A stretch of 64,000 nucleotides of DNA from Pelomonas sp. CA6 (GCF_022549225.1 NZ_JAKZFD010000015.1:20720-84719); one strand, 5' to 3'. Positions 27,764 to 38,615 are shown, numbered from the stretch's first letter. Made by a program: numbers and translations. Notes: generated from the letters alone by a model not told the origin.

Positions 27764-29656
27764 TCAGGCGGTCATGCGCGGCACCGCGGCCAGCAGGCGC
27801 CGCGTGTAGGGCTGCGACGCGGCCGAAAGCACCTCGCCCGCCGGACCGGACTCGACGATACGGCCGCGCTCCATCACCGCCACCTCGTCGGCGATGTACT
27901 CCACAACGCCGATGTTGTGCGTGATGAAGAGGTAGGCCAGCCCATGGCTGCGTTGCAGTGCCTTCAGCAGGTTCAGGATCTGCGCCTGCACGGACACGTC
28001 CAGCGCCGAGGTCGGTTCGTCGCAGACGATCAGGCGTGGCTGCACCGCCAGCGCGCGCGCGATCGCGATGCGCTGGCGCTGGCCACCAGAGAACTCGTGC
28101 GGGAAACGCTGCAACGCGTCGCGGCGCAGGCCGACCTGGTCCACCAGCTCCTGCAACAGGCGCAGGCGGGCCGGCCCGTCCAGCTCGGGGCGCAGTGCCA
28201 GCAGCCCTTCCTCCAGCAGATCCTGCACGCGCAGGCGCGGATTCAGCGAGGCGAACGGGTCCTGAAACACGATTTGAACCTGCCGGCGAGCCGCCTTCAG
28301 TGCCGCGCCCTCAAGCTGGAACAGGTCCACCGGCGCATCGCCGGCGTGCAGCAGCGCCTGCCCCGAAACCTCGGCCCGCCCGCGCAGCAGCTGCACGATG
28401 GCCTTGCCCGAGGTGGTCTTGCCGCAGCCCGATTCGCCGACCAGGGCCAGCGTACGGCCCGGCTCGATCGCATACGACACTCCGTCGACCGCCTCGAAGA
28501 CGCGCGCGGGCTGCCCCATCAGCGTGCGCGACAGCACATAGCGCACGCGCAGATCGCGCACCTCCAGCAGCGGGCGGGCGGCCGCGTCCTGCGCCACGCT
28601 GGCTGGCGCAAAATCGGCCGCCTCAGCCCGGGCGGCGGTCTCCGGCTTTTGCAGTGGCTCGCTGTAGGGCTCGCTGTAGGGCTCGCTGTAGGCCAGGCAG
28701 CGAACCTGCCGCCCGGACTCGCCCCCCAAGGCCGTCAGCGCAGGCCGGCGGCTGGCGCAATGCCGCATCGCCTGGTCGCAGCGCGGCGCGAAGCGGCAGC
28801 CGGGGAAACGCTGCCACAGCGGCGGCACGGTGCCGGCAATCGCCGCAAGCCGCTCGCCGCGGCGCTGCGCATCGGGCAGCGCCTGCAGCAGCAGCCGCGC
28901 ATAGGGATGGCGCGGCGCGGCGAAGAACTGCGCCGCCGAGGCTTGCTCGACGATCTGCCCGGCATACATCAGCGCCACCTGGTGCGCCATGCCCGCGACC
29001 ACCGCCAGATCATGCGTGATCAGCAGCAGCCCCAGCCCGCGCTCGCGCTGCAGCTCTTTCAGCAGGGCCAGGATCTGCGCCTGTATCGTCACGTCCAGCG
29101 CCGTCGTCGGCTCGTCGGCGATCAGGAAGTCCGGCTCGGCCGCCAGCATCATCGCGATCATCACGCGCTGCTTCTGGCCGCCGGACAGCCGGAAGGGATG
29201 GTCCCGCAAACGTCGCTCCGGCTCCGGCAGGCCCACGCGGTGCAGCCACTCCAGCGCCTTGGCGCGCGCGGCCTCGCCACGCAGCTCGGTATGCGCCTGG
29301 ATCGCCTCGACCAGTTGGTCGCCCACGCGCATCACCGGATTCAGGCTGGTGCCCGGCTCCTGAAAAATCATCGCAATGCGACCGCCGCGGACCTGACGCA
29401 TGCGCGCCTCGCTGAGGTCGAACAAATCCTCGCCGTCCAGCATCAGGCGGCCGCCGGCGATGCGGCCGTTGTCGGGCAGCAGTCGCATCAGCGCCAACGC
29501 GGTCATGCTCTTGCCGCAGCCGGACTCGCCCACCAGCGCAAAAGTCTGTCCACGCGACAGTGTGAGGCTGATGCCGTCGATCGCGCGGACCAGCCCCGCG
29601 TCGGCGTCCAGTTCGACCCGCAGGTCTTCGATGCTCAGCATGCCCTGCTCTTCCAT
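27764..29656 (-). CDS. yejF: Peptide ABC transporter ATP-binding protein, two fused domains (YejF-like)
   Basis: This 630-residue protein has two complete ATPase domains in tandem. Domain 1 has Walker A GESGCGKSM, signature LSGGQKQR and Walker B FLIADEP; domain 2 has GESGCGKTT, FSGGQRQR and LIVCDEP. Between them lies an oligopeptide-type C-terminal motif with four Cys (CRFAPRCDQAMRHC and CLAY) and a linker with a SEPY repeat. It powers uptake of oligopeptides, including in YejABEF some microcin-type peptides. The start overlaps the permease stop (TGATG). Confidence 0.92.
   Translation of the reverse strand: MEEQGMLSIEDLRVELDADAGLVRAIDGISLTLSRGQTFALVGESGCGKSMTALALMRLLPDNGRIAGGRLMLDGEDLFDLSEARMRQVRGGRIAMIFQEPGTSLNPVMRVGDQLVEAIQAHTELRGEAARAKALEWLHRVGLPEPERRLRDHPFRLSGGQKQRVMIAMMLAAEPDFLIADEPTTALDVTIQAQILALLKELQRERGLGLLLITHDLAVVAGMAHQVALMYAGQIVEQASAAQFFAAPRHPYARLLLQALPDAQRRGERLAAIAGTVPPLWQRFPGCRFAPRCDQAMRHCASRRPALTALGGESGRQVRCLAYSEPYSEPYSEPLQKPETAARAEAADFAPASVAQDAAARPLLEVRDLRVRYVLSRTLMGQPARVFEAVDGVSYAIEPGRTLALVGESGCGKTTSGKAIVQLLRGRAEVSGQALLHAGDAPVDLFQLEGAALKAARRQVQIVFQDPFASLNPRLRVQDLLEEGLLALRPELDGPARLRLLQELVDQVGLRRDALQRFPHEFSGGQRQRIAIARALAVQPRLIVCDEPTSALDVSVQAQILNLLKALQRSHGLAYLFITHNIGVVEYIADEVAVMERGRIVESGPAGEVLSAASQPYTRRLLAAVPRMTA
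28656..28691 (-). repeat. Three perfect 12-bp tandem repeats in the YejF linker
   Basis: The unit GGCTCGCTGTAG (plus strand) occurs three times without change. It encodes the repeated tetrapeptide SEPY in the linker between the two ATPase domains, so the linker can change length by in-frame slippage. Confidence 0.9.
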
Positions 29657-31131
29657 CAGCCGGTGCCTTCCTCGGCGGCGCGGCGCTGCGCCAGCCATCG
29701 CGGACGCAGCTTGCGCGAGCGCGGATCGAAGGCGTCGCGCACCCCGTCGGCGAACAGGTTGGCCGCCAGCACCAGGCTCACCATGGCCCCGAAGGCGGCG
29801 GCGAAGCTCCACCAGACGATGGGCTCGCGCGACATCTCCGAGCGCGCCAGGTTGATCATGCCGCCGAAGCTGTTCATGTCGGGATCCACCCCCACGCCCA
29901 CGTAGGTCAGCACCGCCTCGTAGAGGATGAGTTCGGAGAAGCTCAGCACCACGCTGATCAGCAGCAGGTGCAGCACATTGGGACCAATGTGGCGCAGCAT
30001 GATGCGGCCATGCGAAACGCCGAAGGCGGTGGCCGCCTGCACGAAGTCCAGCTCGCTGAGCTTCAAGGTTTCGGCGCGTATCAGCCGGCACAGCTGGGCC
30101 CAGCCGGTCAGGCCCAGGATCGCGCAGAGCAGGAAGATCTTCAGGTCGGCCCGCTCCGCGCTGGTCTCGAACAACTCGCTGTGCTGGTCCAGGAAGACCT
30201 GCAGCATCAGCACGCAGGCGGCGATCAGCAGCACATTGGGCACCGAGGACAGCACGGTGTAGACATACTGGATCAGCTCGTCCACCCAGCCCTTGAAGTA
30301 GCCCGCCAAGATGCCCAGCACCAGCGCGAACGGCAAGGTGGCCAACGTCGACAGCGCGCCGATCACGAAGGCCGTGCGCACGCTCTTGAGCGCCTGGTAG
30401 AGCACGTCGTTGCCGGTGCGGTCGGTGCCGAACACATGGTAGTGGCCCATCAGCGCGACCACCGGGCCGGCCAGCAGCAGCAGAACGCAGACCGTCAGCC
30501 AGGCCGCGCGCCACGGCAGCTCGGTGTGGTCGCCCAGCAGCTGGAAAATCGCCTGGCGCCAGCCCGCCGCGTGCCAGGGCCGTGGCGCCAGCGCCGCGAC
30601 GAACAGCAGCAGCGCCAGGCCACAGCCCGCCAGCGCGCCGGCCAGCCCCGCCAACGCACGCCGTGCGAGGTCGGCGGCCCAGGCCTGGCGCAGCTGCGAC
30701 TCGGTCCCATCCAGATGCGCGCCGCCATGGGCCAGCCGCGGGTGCTCGCGCACGATCCGTCCATCATCCAGCGACACCGCCTCCTTGCTGAAGCCGCGGT
30801 AGGCCAGCGGCGCGGAATAGCTGGATTCACGCATGCCGATCTGGCGCGCCAGCGCCAGGTCCAGCAACGATTCGGTCCGCGTGCTGTAGAACAGGGTCTG
30901 GCCCGCGCCGCCGTCCAGCGCGCGGCGCAGGTGCAGGCTGTCCAGCGCGGCCACGGCCAGAAAGGCCAGCAGCACGATGCCGGCGCTCATCGCGGCCGGA
31001 TCGCGCAGCACCCGGCGCCAGTTGGCGCGCAGATGCGGCACCCGCCACAGGCGCAGTCCATAGCCCAGCAGCGCGGCGAACAGCAGCCACAGCGCCACAT
31101 CGGTCCAGAGCACGACGATCTTGAAGCCCAT
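29656..31131 (-). CDS. yejE: Peptide ABC transporter permease (YejE-like)
   Basis: This 491-residue inner-membrane permease has the ABC coupling segment in LKLSELDFVQAATAFGVSHGRIMLRHIGPN and the family motif HVFGTDRTGNDVLYQALKSVRTAF. YejE-type permeases are nearer 340 residues; here an extra part of about 130 residues (about 65-200) between the first helices includes polar segments and additional helices. GAGAGGG precedes the ATG. It overlaps yejF and follows yejB by 15 bases. Confidence 0.88.
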   Translation of the reverse strand: MGFKIVVLWTDVALWLLFAALLGYGLRLWRVPHLRANWRRVLRDPAAMSAGIVLLAFLAVAALDSLHLRRALDGGAGQTLFYSTRTESLLDLALARQIGMRESSYSAPLAYRGFSKEAVSLDDGRIVREHPRLAHGGAHLDGTESQLRQAWAADLARRALAGLAGALAGCGLALLLFVAALAPRPWHAAGWRQAIFQLLGDHTELPWRAAWLTVCVLLLLAGPVVALMGHYHVFGTDRTGNDVLYQALKSVRTAFVIGALSTLATLPFALVLGILAGYFKGWVDELIQYVYTVLSSVPNVLLIAACVLMLQVFLDQHSELFETSAERADLKIFLLCAILGLTGWAQLCRLIRAETLKLSELDFVQAATAFGVSHGRIMLRHIGPNVLHLLLISVVLSFSELILYEAVLTYVGVGVDPDMNSFGGMINLARSEMSREPIVWWSFAAAFGAMVSLVLAANLFADGVRDAFDPRSRKLRPRWLAQRRAAEEGTG

Positions 31132-31146
31132 GTCCCTCTCCGCCGT

Positions 31147-32130
31147 TCAGGTCAGCCTGACGCGCGGATCCACCCAGGTGTAGACCAGGTCGATCAGCGC
31201 GTTGCTCGCGATGGTCAGCAGCGCACCGAGGAAGACCATGGTGCGCACGATGGCGAAGTCCTGCCCGGTGATCGCCTCGATGACGAAGGCGCCCAGACCG
31301 GGAATGCCAAAGAAGCTCTCGAACACCAGACTGCCCAGGAAGACATAGGGCAGATAGGCGCCTGCGCTGGTGATGATGGGGATCAGCGCGTTGCGCAACA
31401 CATGGCGCACCAGCACCGCGGGCTCCGACAAGCCCTTGGCCCGCGCGGTGCGCACGTAGTCCTTGCCCACCTCCTCCAGCAGCATCGCGCGGTAGAGCCG
31501 CGCCTCGCCGCCCAGCCGTGACAGCAGCGACAACAGCACCGGCAGCGCCAGGAACTTGAAGGCGTCCAGCCCCGGCTCATAGCCGTTGATCGGCACCAGG
31601 CGCAGCACGCGCGAGAACAAGTACTGGCCGACGATGATGTAGAACAGGCTGGAGATGGACAGCATCAGCACGCAGGCGACCACGCCCCAGAAGTCGATGC
31701 GCGAATGGCGAAAGAACACCAGCAGCAGCGAGAAGCCCACGCTGACGATCAGCTGCAGCACGAAGATGGGAATGGCCAGCTGCAGGCTCACCCCCATGCG
31801 TTGCTTCACCTCGTGGCCAATGTCCACGGCCTGGCGCGCATCGGAGCGACCGAAGTTCAGCAGCATCAGCGAGACCGAACGCTCCCACAGAATCGTGTGC
31901 GTGAGCCGCTCAGCGCCGCGGGCCTGCGCGTCCCAGACCAGCGGCTTGTCATAGCCGCGCTCGGCCTTCCACTTGTCGATCTGCTCCTGGGTCACGCGCT
32001 TGCCGCCGATGTTCAGGCGTGCCATGTCGTCGGGCGTGTTGACCGTGAAAAAGAGAAAGAAGGTCAGCAGGTTCACGCCGACCAGGATCAGCAGGCCGTA
32101 GCCGGCCCGGCGCATCAGGTACTTGAACAT
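31147..32130 (-). CDS. yejB: Peptide ABC transporter permease (YejB-like)
   Basis: This 327-residue permease starts MFKYLMRRAGYGLLILVGVN, typical of the DppB/YejB family, has about six membrane helices, and carries the coupling motif EEVGKDYVRTARAKGLSEPAV. The residues FGRSDARQAVDIGHEVKQRM lie in the periplasmic loop. There is no evident Shine-Dalgarno before the ATG, so it may be translated by coupling from the binding-protein gene, 26 bases upstream. Confidence 0.9.
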   Translation of the reverse strand: MFKYLMRRAGYGLLILVGVNLLTFFLFFTVNTPDDMARLNIGGKRVTQEQIDKWKAERGYDKPLVWDAQARGAERLTHTILWERSVSLMLLNFGRSDARQAVDIGHEVKQRMGVSLQLAIPIFVLQLIVSVGFSLLLVFFRHSRIDFWGVVACVLMLSISSLFYIIVGQYLFSRVLRLVPINGYEPGLDAFKFLALPVLLSLLSRLGGEARLYRAMLLEEVGKDYVRTARAKGLSEPAVLVRHVLRNALIPIITSAGAYLPYVFLGSLVFESFFGIPGLGAFVIEAITGQDFAIVRTMVFLGALLTIASNALIDLVYTWVDPRVRLT

Positions 32131-32156
32131 AGGAGGGGCTGAGCCATGCGCCAGGG

Positions 32157-34421
32157 TCAGGTGTTGCCGGCCACCGTCGTGCGCGCGGTGGCGCGCTCGC
32201 GCGCCTGGAAGCTGCGCCGGGTGGTCCAGACGATGGTCAGCCCGCCCAGCAGCAACAGCCCGAGCGGCCACCAGACCGGCGCGTTCCACTGCGCCTGGCG
32301 CACCGCGCGCTCGGCCGCATCGATGCGGTAGTAGCGCCCCACGTCGCGCACGACGATGCTGGGCTTGCCGTTGTGCACCCAGGACTGGAAGGCCAGCCCC
32401 ACCCAGGGCCAATAGCCCCAGGCCCAGGGCGCGTCCTCGCGCACGATGGCCAGCATGCGGTCCATCACCCGCTGCTTTTCAGGGCCGTCGTCCAGGCTCT
32501 GCAAGCGCTTGAACAGCCGGTCGTATTCCGGGTTCTCGTAGTTGGAGGTGTTCTCCCCCGCCTGCTTGGACTTGCTGTTGGGGCCGTAGAGCAGGAAGAG
32601 GAAGTTCTCCGCGTCCGGGTAGTCGGCGAACCAGCCCCACCAGTAGATCTGGTGCTTGCCCTTGAGAACTTTCTCCTGGAACTGGTTGAAGTCGGTCGCG
32701 CGCACGTCCAGCTGGATGCCCAGCTTGGCGAACTGCTTGACCATCCAGTCGTTCTCCGCCTTCATCTCGGGCGTGACGACGCGCTGGAAGTCGTAGCTCA
32801 GCACCAGTGGCTTGCCGGTCCTGGCGTCGCGCCCCTGCGGATAGCCGGCCTCGGCAAGCAGCTGCCGCGCCTCCTCGATAGAGCGGCGCCGCAGCTGCCC
32901 GTCGACCACCCGGTGCGTGACCGGGTTGTGCCAGCCCGGCTGTCCCTCGCGCGAGCCGAACACACCCGGCGGCACCGGCCCGTGCGCGGCGTTGCCTCCC
33001 TTGTTGCGGAAGATCTGGCCATAGCCCTCCTCCCAGTCCACCGCGATGGAAATGGCCTGGCGCAGCTTGCGGTGGCGCAAGTCTTCTTCGGGGCTTCGGC
33101 CATGGCCCACCACCGGGTCCAGCATGTTGAAGCCCAGGTACCAGTTGCTCGGGTCCGTGTCCTGCGGGAACTGGTAGCCACGCGCCTTGAACTGCGCGGC
33201 CACCTCGTCCGAATCATCGCGGTCGGCCAGGAACTCCACCCCCCAGTCGGCGCGCTCGATCTCCGGCAGGTCCAGATAGCCCTGCTTGAACATCTCCTTG
33301 CGCGGCACCCGCTCCTTGATGAGGTTGGCGACGATCTTGTCCACGAAAGGCATGGGCTTGCCGCAGTCGGCCAGCAGCCCGGCGGCACGGTCGCCCTGCG
33401 CGCCCTCGCAGGGATAGGGGTCGCCGCGGTAGTTCGGGTTGCGCGACATCACATGGCGCCGGTCCTGTTCGTACTCGGTCATCATGAAGGGCCCGGTGCC
33501 CACCGGCCAGCGGTTCCAGGACAGGCCTTGTTCGTTCATGCCCGGCTGGGCGTAAAACAGGTCCACCTCCCAGGGCACGGGCGCCAGGAAGGTGGTCGCC
33601 ATCCAGTACTTCCACTGCGGATACTTGCCCTTCAGCGTGATGCGCAGGGTGTGCCGGTCCAGCGCTTGCGCGCCTTCCAGGGGCCAGCGCCGGAAGTCCA
33701 GGAAAGGCTTGTCGGGGGCGGATTCGGGCAGGCCCTGCAGCAGCTTGGCGTTTTCCCGCTGGATCCGCTCGCCGTACTCGCGCAGCCCCAGCACATGCTC
33801 GGCGAACAGCCCGAAGATGGGCGCCTCCACGCGTGGCGTCGCCTGCCGCTTGAGCGCGTAGACGAAGTCCTCGGCCTCCAGCTCGCGCGTGCCGCGCTGT
33901 TCGAACTGCCACGGGCTGCGTTTATCGCCAAGCTCGCGGGCGCTCAGATGGTGATAGAGGTAACGCCCCTGCGCATCCTTCGCGAAGGCGGGATGCGGCG
34001 CGTAGCGCACGCCCTTGCGAATGGGGATGTCGTAGACGCTGCGCGCGATGCGCTCCGGGTCGACCTCGTCCGGGAGACGCTGCCCCTGCGCGTCCAGGTA
34101 ATAGGGCCGCACGACCTCGGCCGCAGCGCGCGGCTCCAGTACATAAGGCCTCTTGAGGTAGTGATAGCCGTAGAGCGGCTCGTAGATCTGGTAGGCGTAG
34201 GCCCCTTCGGGCGAGGTGTAGGAGGCGGTCGGATCCAGGTAGCGCGGCGAGCGCTCGTCAAAGGACATGTACAGCGTGTTGTCCCGGGCCGCGCCGCTGC
34301 CGTAGGGGCTGTTCGGCGGCGCGCCGCCCTCGCATGCGGCCAGCAGCAGCAGCAGCAGCGCCACGGCGGCCAGCGCCCGCCATGCGGCACGCCCCGCCCT
34401 CCCCCACAACCCACCCGGCAT
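32157..34421 (-). CDS. yejA: Extracellular solute-binding protein, family 5 (YejA-like lipoprotein)
   Basis: This 754-residue binding protein is longer than the family norm of about 600. It begins with a lipoprotein signal (LLLLLLAAC, modified Cys near residue 31) and has SBP_bac_5 features such as DNTLYMSFDERSPRYLDPT and NWYLGFNMLDPVVGH. The last 40 residues contain a hydrophobic helix (WWPLGLLLLGGLTIVW) followed by Arg, so it may be fixed to the membrane at both ends. The start at 34421 was chosen for the signal peptide. A long hairpin lies 22 bases upstream. Confidence 0.85.
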   Translation of the reverse strand: MPGGLWGRAGRAAWRALAAVALLLLLLAACEGGAPPNSPYGSGAARDNTLYMSFDERSPRYLDPTASYTSPEGAYAYQIYEPLYGYHYLKRPYVLEPRAAAEVVRPYYLDAQGQRLPDEVDPERIARSVYDIPIRKGVRYAPHPAFAKDAQGRYLYHHLSARELGDKRSPWQFEQRGTRELEAEDFVYALKRQATPRVEAPIFGLFAEHVLGLREYGERIQRENAKLLQGLPESAPDKPFLDFRRWPLEGAQALDRHTLRITLKGKYPQWKYWMATTFLAPVPWEVDLFYAQPGMNEQGLSWNRWPVGTGPFMMTEYEQDRRHVMSRNPNYRGDPYPCEGAQGDRAAGLLADCGKPMPFVDKIVANLIKERVPRKEMFKQGYLDLPEIERADWGVEFLADRDDSDEVAAQFKARGYQFPQDTDPSNWYLGFNMLDPVVGHGRSPEEDLRHRKLRQAISIAVDWEEGYGQIFRNKGGNAAHGPVPPGVFGSREGQPGWHNPVTHRVVDGQLRRRSIEEARQLLAEAGYPQGRDARTGKPLVLSYDFQRVVTPEMKAENDWMVKQFAKLGIQLDVRATDFNQFQEKVLKGKHQIYWWGWFADYPDAENFLFLLYGPNSKSKQAGENTSNYENPEYDRLFKRLQSLDDGPEKQRVMDRMLAIVREDAPWAWGYWPWVGLAFQSWVHNGKPSIVVRDVGRYYRIDAAERAVRQAQWNAPVWWPLGLLLLGGLTIVWTTRRSFQARERATARTTVAGNT

Positions 34422-34438
34422 GGTGTCCCCAGTGCTCC

Positions 34439-34478
34439 AAAAGCAATGCCGCGTCGCCTGGCGGCGAAGCGGCATTGC
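34439..34478 (-). terminator. Long hairpin before yejA, terminator-like
   Basis: GCAATGCCGC (34443-34452) and GCGGCATTGC (34469-34478) pair perfectly and enclose a second stem TCGCC/GGCGA. Read leftward it is followed by TTTT. It could end ldcA transcripts, but it also lies in any yejA leader only about 20 bases from the start codon, so attenuation is possible. Confidence 0.6.
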
Positions 34479-34625
34479 ATGCCCATTTTTGCTGCAATCC
34501 CTGCCCGTGGGGCAGGCCCGCACCCACGTGCTGGCGACGATCTTAGTCGGGGCGAAGCGCCCCTGGGGACGGGTCTTGCCCGAGGGCTGTCGCGAAGACG
34601 CGGCACGGCGCCGCGCCGCGTGGGC

Positions 34626-36190
<1,565 letters not shown>

Positions 36191-36205
36191 CTATGCTTGG
36201 ACGCC

Positions 36206-37315
36206 ATGAGTCCGCCGATGTCCGATCCCCGCTCCGCCCCAGCCCCAGACGCCGATGAGGACGATGCCAGCGCGGCGTTGCAAGTCGACCTGTTCGGTGC
36301 GGACGAAGCTCCCGCGGCCACGCCGGCCACCACAGCCCGACGCGCTCCGGCCGGAGCCGTGCAGGCCGCCGCGACGCAGCCGGACGATCTGGCGTTGGCG
36401 CGCACGCTGCCCGCCAGCCTGAGGCTGGGCACCTCGTCCTGGACCTATCCGGGCTGGGAGGGCCTGGTCTGGGCCGGCCGGCACAGCGAGAGCCAGCTGT
36501 CCAAATCGGGCCTGCGCGCCTATGCCCGCCATCCGCTGCTGCGCGCCGTCGGCATCGACCGCGGCTTCTACCGTCCGCTCACGGCCAGCCAGTACGAGCG
36601 CTACGCGCTGCAGGTGCCCGAGGACTTTCGCTTCACCGTCAAGGCGCCCAGCCTGGTCTGCGATGCGCTGATACGCAGCGAGGACGGGCGCGGCAAGGAG
36701 CTCAATCCGGCCTTCCTGGACCCCGCGCTGGCGGTGCAGGAATTCGTACAGCCGGCACAGGAAGGCCTGGGCGCCAAGACCGGCGCACTGGTGTTCCAGA
36801 TCAGCCCGCTGCCGCCCGCGCTGCTGCAGCGCCTGCCAGAGCAGCTGGAGCGGCTGCGCCGCATGCTGCGGGCGTTGCCCGCCTTACACGAACGGGCGCC
36901 GCAGGCGGTCGTGGCCGTGGAGGTGCGCGACCCGCAATGGCTCACGCCCGATTTCGTCGCCGTGCTGCGCGAAGCCGGGGCCAGGTATTGCCTGGGCTTG
37001 CACCCCAAGCTGCCGCCCATCGAGCAGCAACTGCCGCTGCTGCGCGCGCTGTGGCCGGGCCCGCTGGTCTGCCGATGGAACCTCAACCGTCTGCACGGTC
37101 CCTATGGCTATGAAGAGGCCGAGCGCCGCTATGGCGAGTTCGACCGCATGCAGGACCCGGACCCATCCACGCGCGCCGTGCTGGCCCGCGTCGCCCATGC
37201 CACCGCGCGGGCCGGCCACCCGGTCATGGTCACGATCAGCAACAAGGCCGAAGGCTCGGCCCCGCTGAGCGTGCGCGCGCTCGCTCAGGCCTTGGCCGCG
37301 CAAGCCGCCGCCTGA
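36206..37315 (+). CDS. DUF72 domain protein (YecE family)
   Basis: This 369-residue protein has an acidic, low-complexity N-terminus (about residues 1-70, SDPRSAPAPDADEDDASAA) and a DUF72 barrel starting LRLGTSSWTYPGWEGLVWAG. Other conserved parts are AVGIDRGFYRPLTASQY, FRFTVKAPSLV and VAVEVRDPQW. DUF72 has no proven reaction. Three closely spaced possible starts exist; the ATG at 36206 was chosen. Its 3' end overlaps the convergent MFS gene by 31 bases. Confidence 0.85.
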   Translation: MSPPMSDPRSAPAPDADEDDASAALQVDLFGADEAPAATPATTARRAPAGAVQAAATQPDDLALARTLPASLRLGTSSWTYPGWEGLVWAGRHSESQLSKSGLRAYARHPLLRAVGIDRGFYRPLTASQYERYALQVPEDFRFTVKAPSLVCDALIRSEDGRGKELNPAFLDPALAVQEFVQPAQEGLGAKTGALVFQISPLPPALLQRLPEQLERLRRMLRALPALHERAPQAVVAVEVRDPQWLTPDFVAVLREAGARYCLGLHPKLPPIEQQLPLLRALWPGPLVCRWNLNRLHGPYGYEEAERRYGEFDRMQDPDPSTRAVLARVAHATARAGHPVMVTISNKAEGSAPLSVRALAQALAAQAAA

Positions 37316-38514
37316 GCCGGCCGCGGTCCGAACAGCCGGCAGCTCCGCGGCGCGAAGCGCAACACCAGGGCCAGCATCAGCAGCACGCCCAGCGCCATCA
37401 ACACCCAGGCCTGGGTCAGGTCGGCGAGGCGCTCGCGGATCAGGCCCGCCACCACGGGCATCAGGCTGGCGACCAGATAGCCGCCGCCCTGCACGAAGGC
37501 CGTCAGCTCGCTGGCGCCCTGCGCGTCGTCCACATGGTCCAGCGCCAGGATCAGCGAGAGCGGGAACAGTGCGCCTATGCCCAGTCCGGTCAGAAACACC
37601 GCCGGTGCCATCAGCGCCAGCGGCGCCACGATCAGGCAGCCCAGGCCCGCCAGCAGCGACAGCAGCACCGCCGCCAGCGGCACGCGCCGGTCCGGGAAGC
37701 GATGGATGAAGACCGAGACCAGCAGCCCCGAGACCACCTCGGCCACCGTCAGCCCCGCGAGCAGCAGGCCGCCAGCGGCGCGGCTCTGGCCCAAGCTCAC
37801 GTAATAAGGTGGGAGCCAGGCCAGCACCAGCGTATAGGCGCCGGTACCCAGACCAAAGAACAGCATCAGGCTCCAGGCGCGCGGCAGGCGCCAGACCGCC
37901 GGCGTGGACCGCGCCTGCAGCCCCACGCCGGCGCCCCGGGCCGCGGGCGCCGCGCGCCACCACAGCAGTGCCGCCGCGGCCGCCGGCACGGCCCACAGCG
38001 CCAGCCCCGCCTGCCAGCCCAGCTGCGCGGCCACCCCGGCCGCGCTGGCCGCCGCCACCGCGGCGCCGCCCATGATGCCGGTGGTGTACAGCCCCATGGC
38101 CCGGCCCGCGCCGGCACCGAAGCTCGCCTTGAGCACGCCTGGCATCAGTGCCTGCACCAGTGCGATGCCCAGCCCCGCGGCGGCGGCGCTGCCCAGCAAG
38201 CCCGCCGTGCCGGGCAGCAGCAGGCGCGCCGCGCAGGCCAGCGCCACGAGCAAGGTACCGAGCACGATGCCGACACGCTCGCCCAGCAGGCGGCGCAAGC
38301 GGCCGCCGGCCAGCGCGCCCAGCCCCATCATCGCCACCGGCAAGGTGGTCAGCAGCCCGGCCCCGGCCGAGCCCATGCCGGTTTCGCGTTCGATGAGGTC
38401 CAGCAACGGGCCCTGCACCGCCATCACCGGCCGCAGGTTGAGCGCAACGGCCACGATGGCCAGCAGCAGCAGCCCGGCGGCTGGCGCCGGTGCTGCGGAA
38501 ATACGAGACTTCAT
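37285..38514 (-). CDS. MFS transporter, CynX/NimT-like
   Basis: This 409-residue protein has 12 predicted membrane helices. The N-terminal NLRPVMAVQGPLLDLIERETGMG segment is typical of the CynX/NimT (cyanate/nitroimidazole) group of the major facilitator family. The MarR gene is divergent with a palindromic operator in the 101-base gap, so it is probably an exporter under MarR control. The C-terminal codons overlap the DUF72 gene on the other strand. The substrate cannot be named. Confidence 0.87.
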   Translation of the reverse strand: MKSRISAAPAPAAGLLLLAIVAVALNLRPVMAVQGPLLDLIERETGMGSAGAGLLTTLPVAMMGLGALAGGRLRRLLGERVGIVLGTLLVALACAARLLLPGTAGLLGSAAAAGLGIALVQALMPGVLKASFGAGAGRAMGLYTTGIMGGAAVAAASAAGVAAQLGWQAGLALWAVPAAAAALLWWRAAPAARGAGVGLQARSTPAVWRLPRAWSLMLFFGLGTGAYTLVLAWLPPYYVSLGQSRAAGGLLLAGLTVAEVVSGLLVSVFIHRFPDRRVPLAAVLLSLLAGLGCLIVAPLALMAPAVFLTGLGIGALFPLSLILALDHVDDAQGASELTAFVQGGGYLVASLMPVVAGLIRERLADLTQAWVLMALGVLLMLALVLRFAPRSCRLFGPRPAQAAACAAKA

Positions 38515-38579
38515 GATCCTCCTTGTCGTCGACGAACCTCGGGTGGGCACCGATGGCCGCCCCGCGTTCCTGGCGCTAT

Positions 38580-38597
38580 TATCTTTCCATCAAGATA
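38580..38597. promoter_or_regulatory. MarR-type operator between MFS and marR genes
   Basis: TATCTT and AAGATA form a perfect inverted repeat with a 6-base spacer, a form common for MarR-family sites. It lies 19 bases before the marR ATG and 66 bases before the MFS ATG, and can repress both. Confidence 0.7.
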
Positions 38598-38615
38598 CTT
38601 TTCAGCGAGATAACC

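Noticed and set aside
28656..28691. CRISPR-like short repeats
   Set aside because: The three 12-bp units are directly adjacent with no spacers and are in frame in a coding linker.
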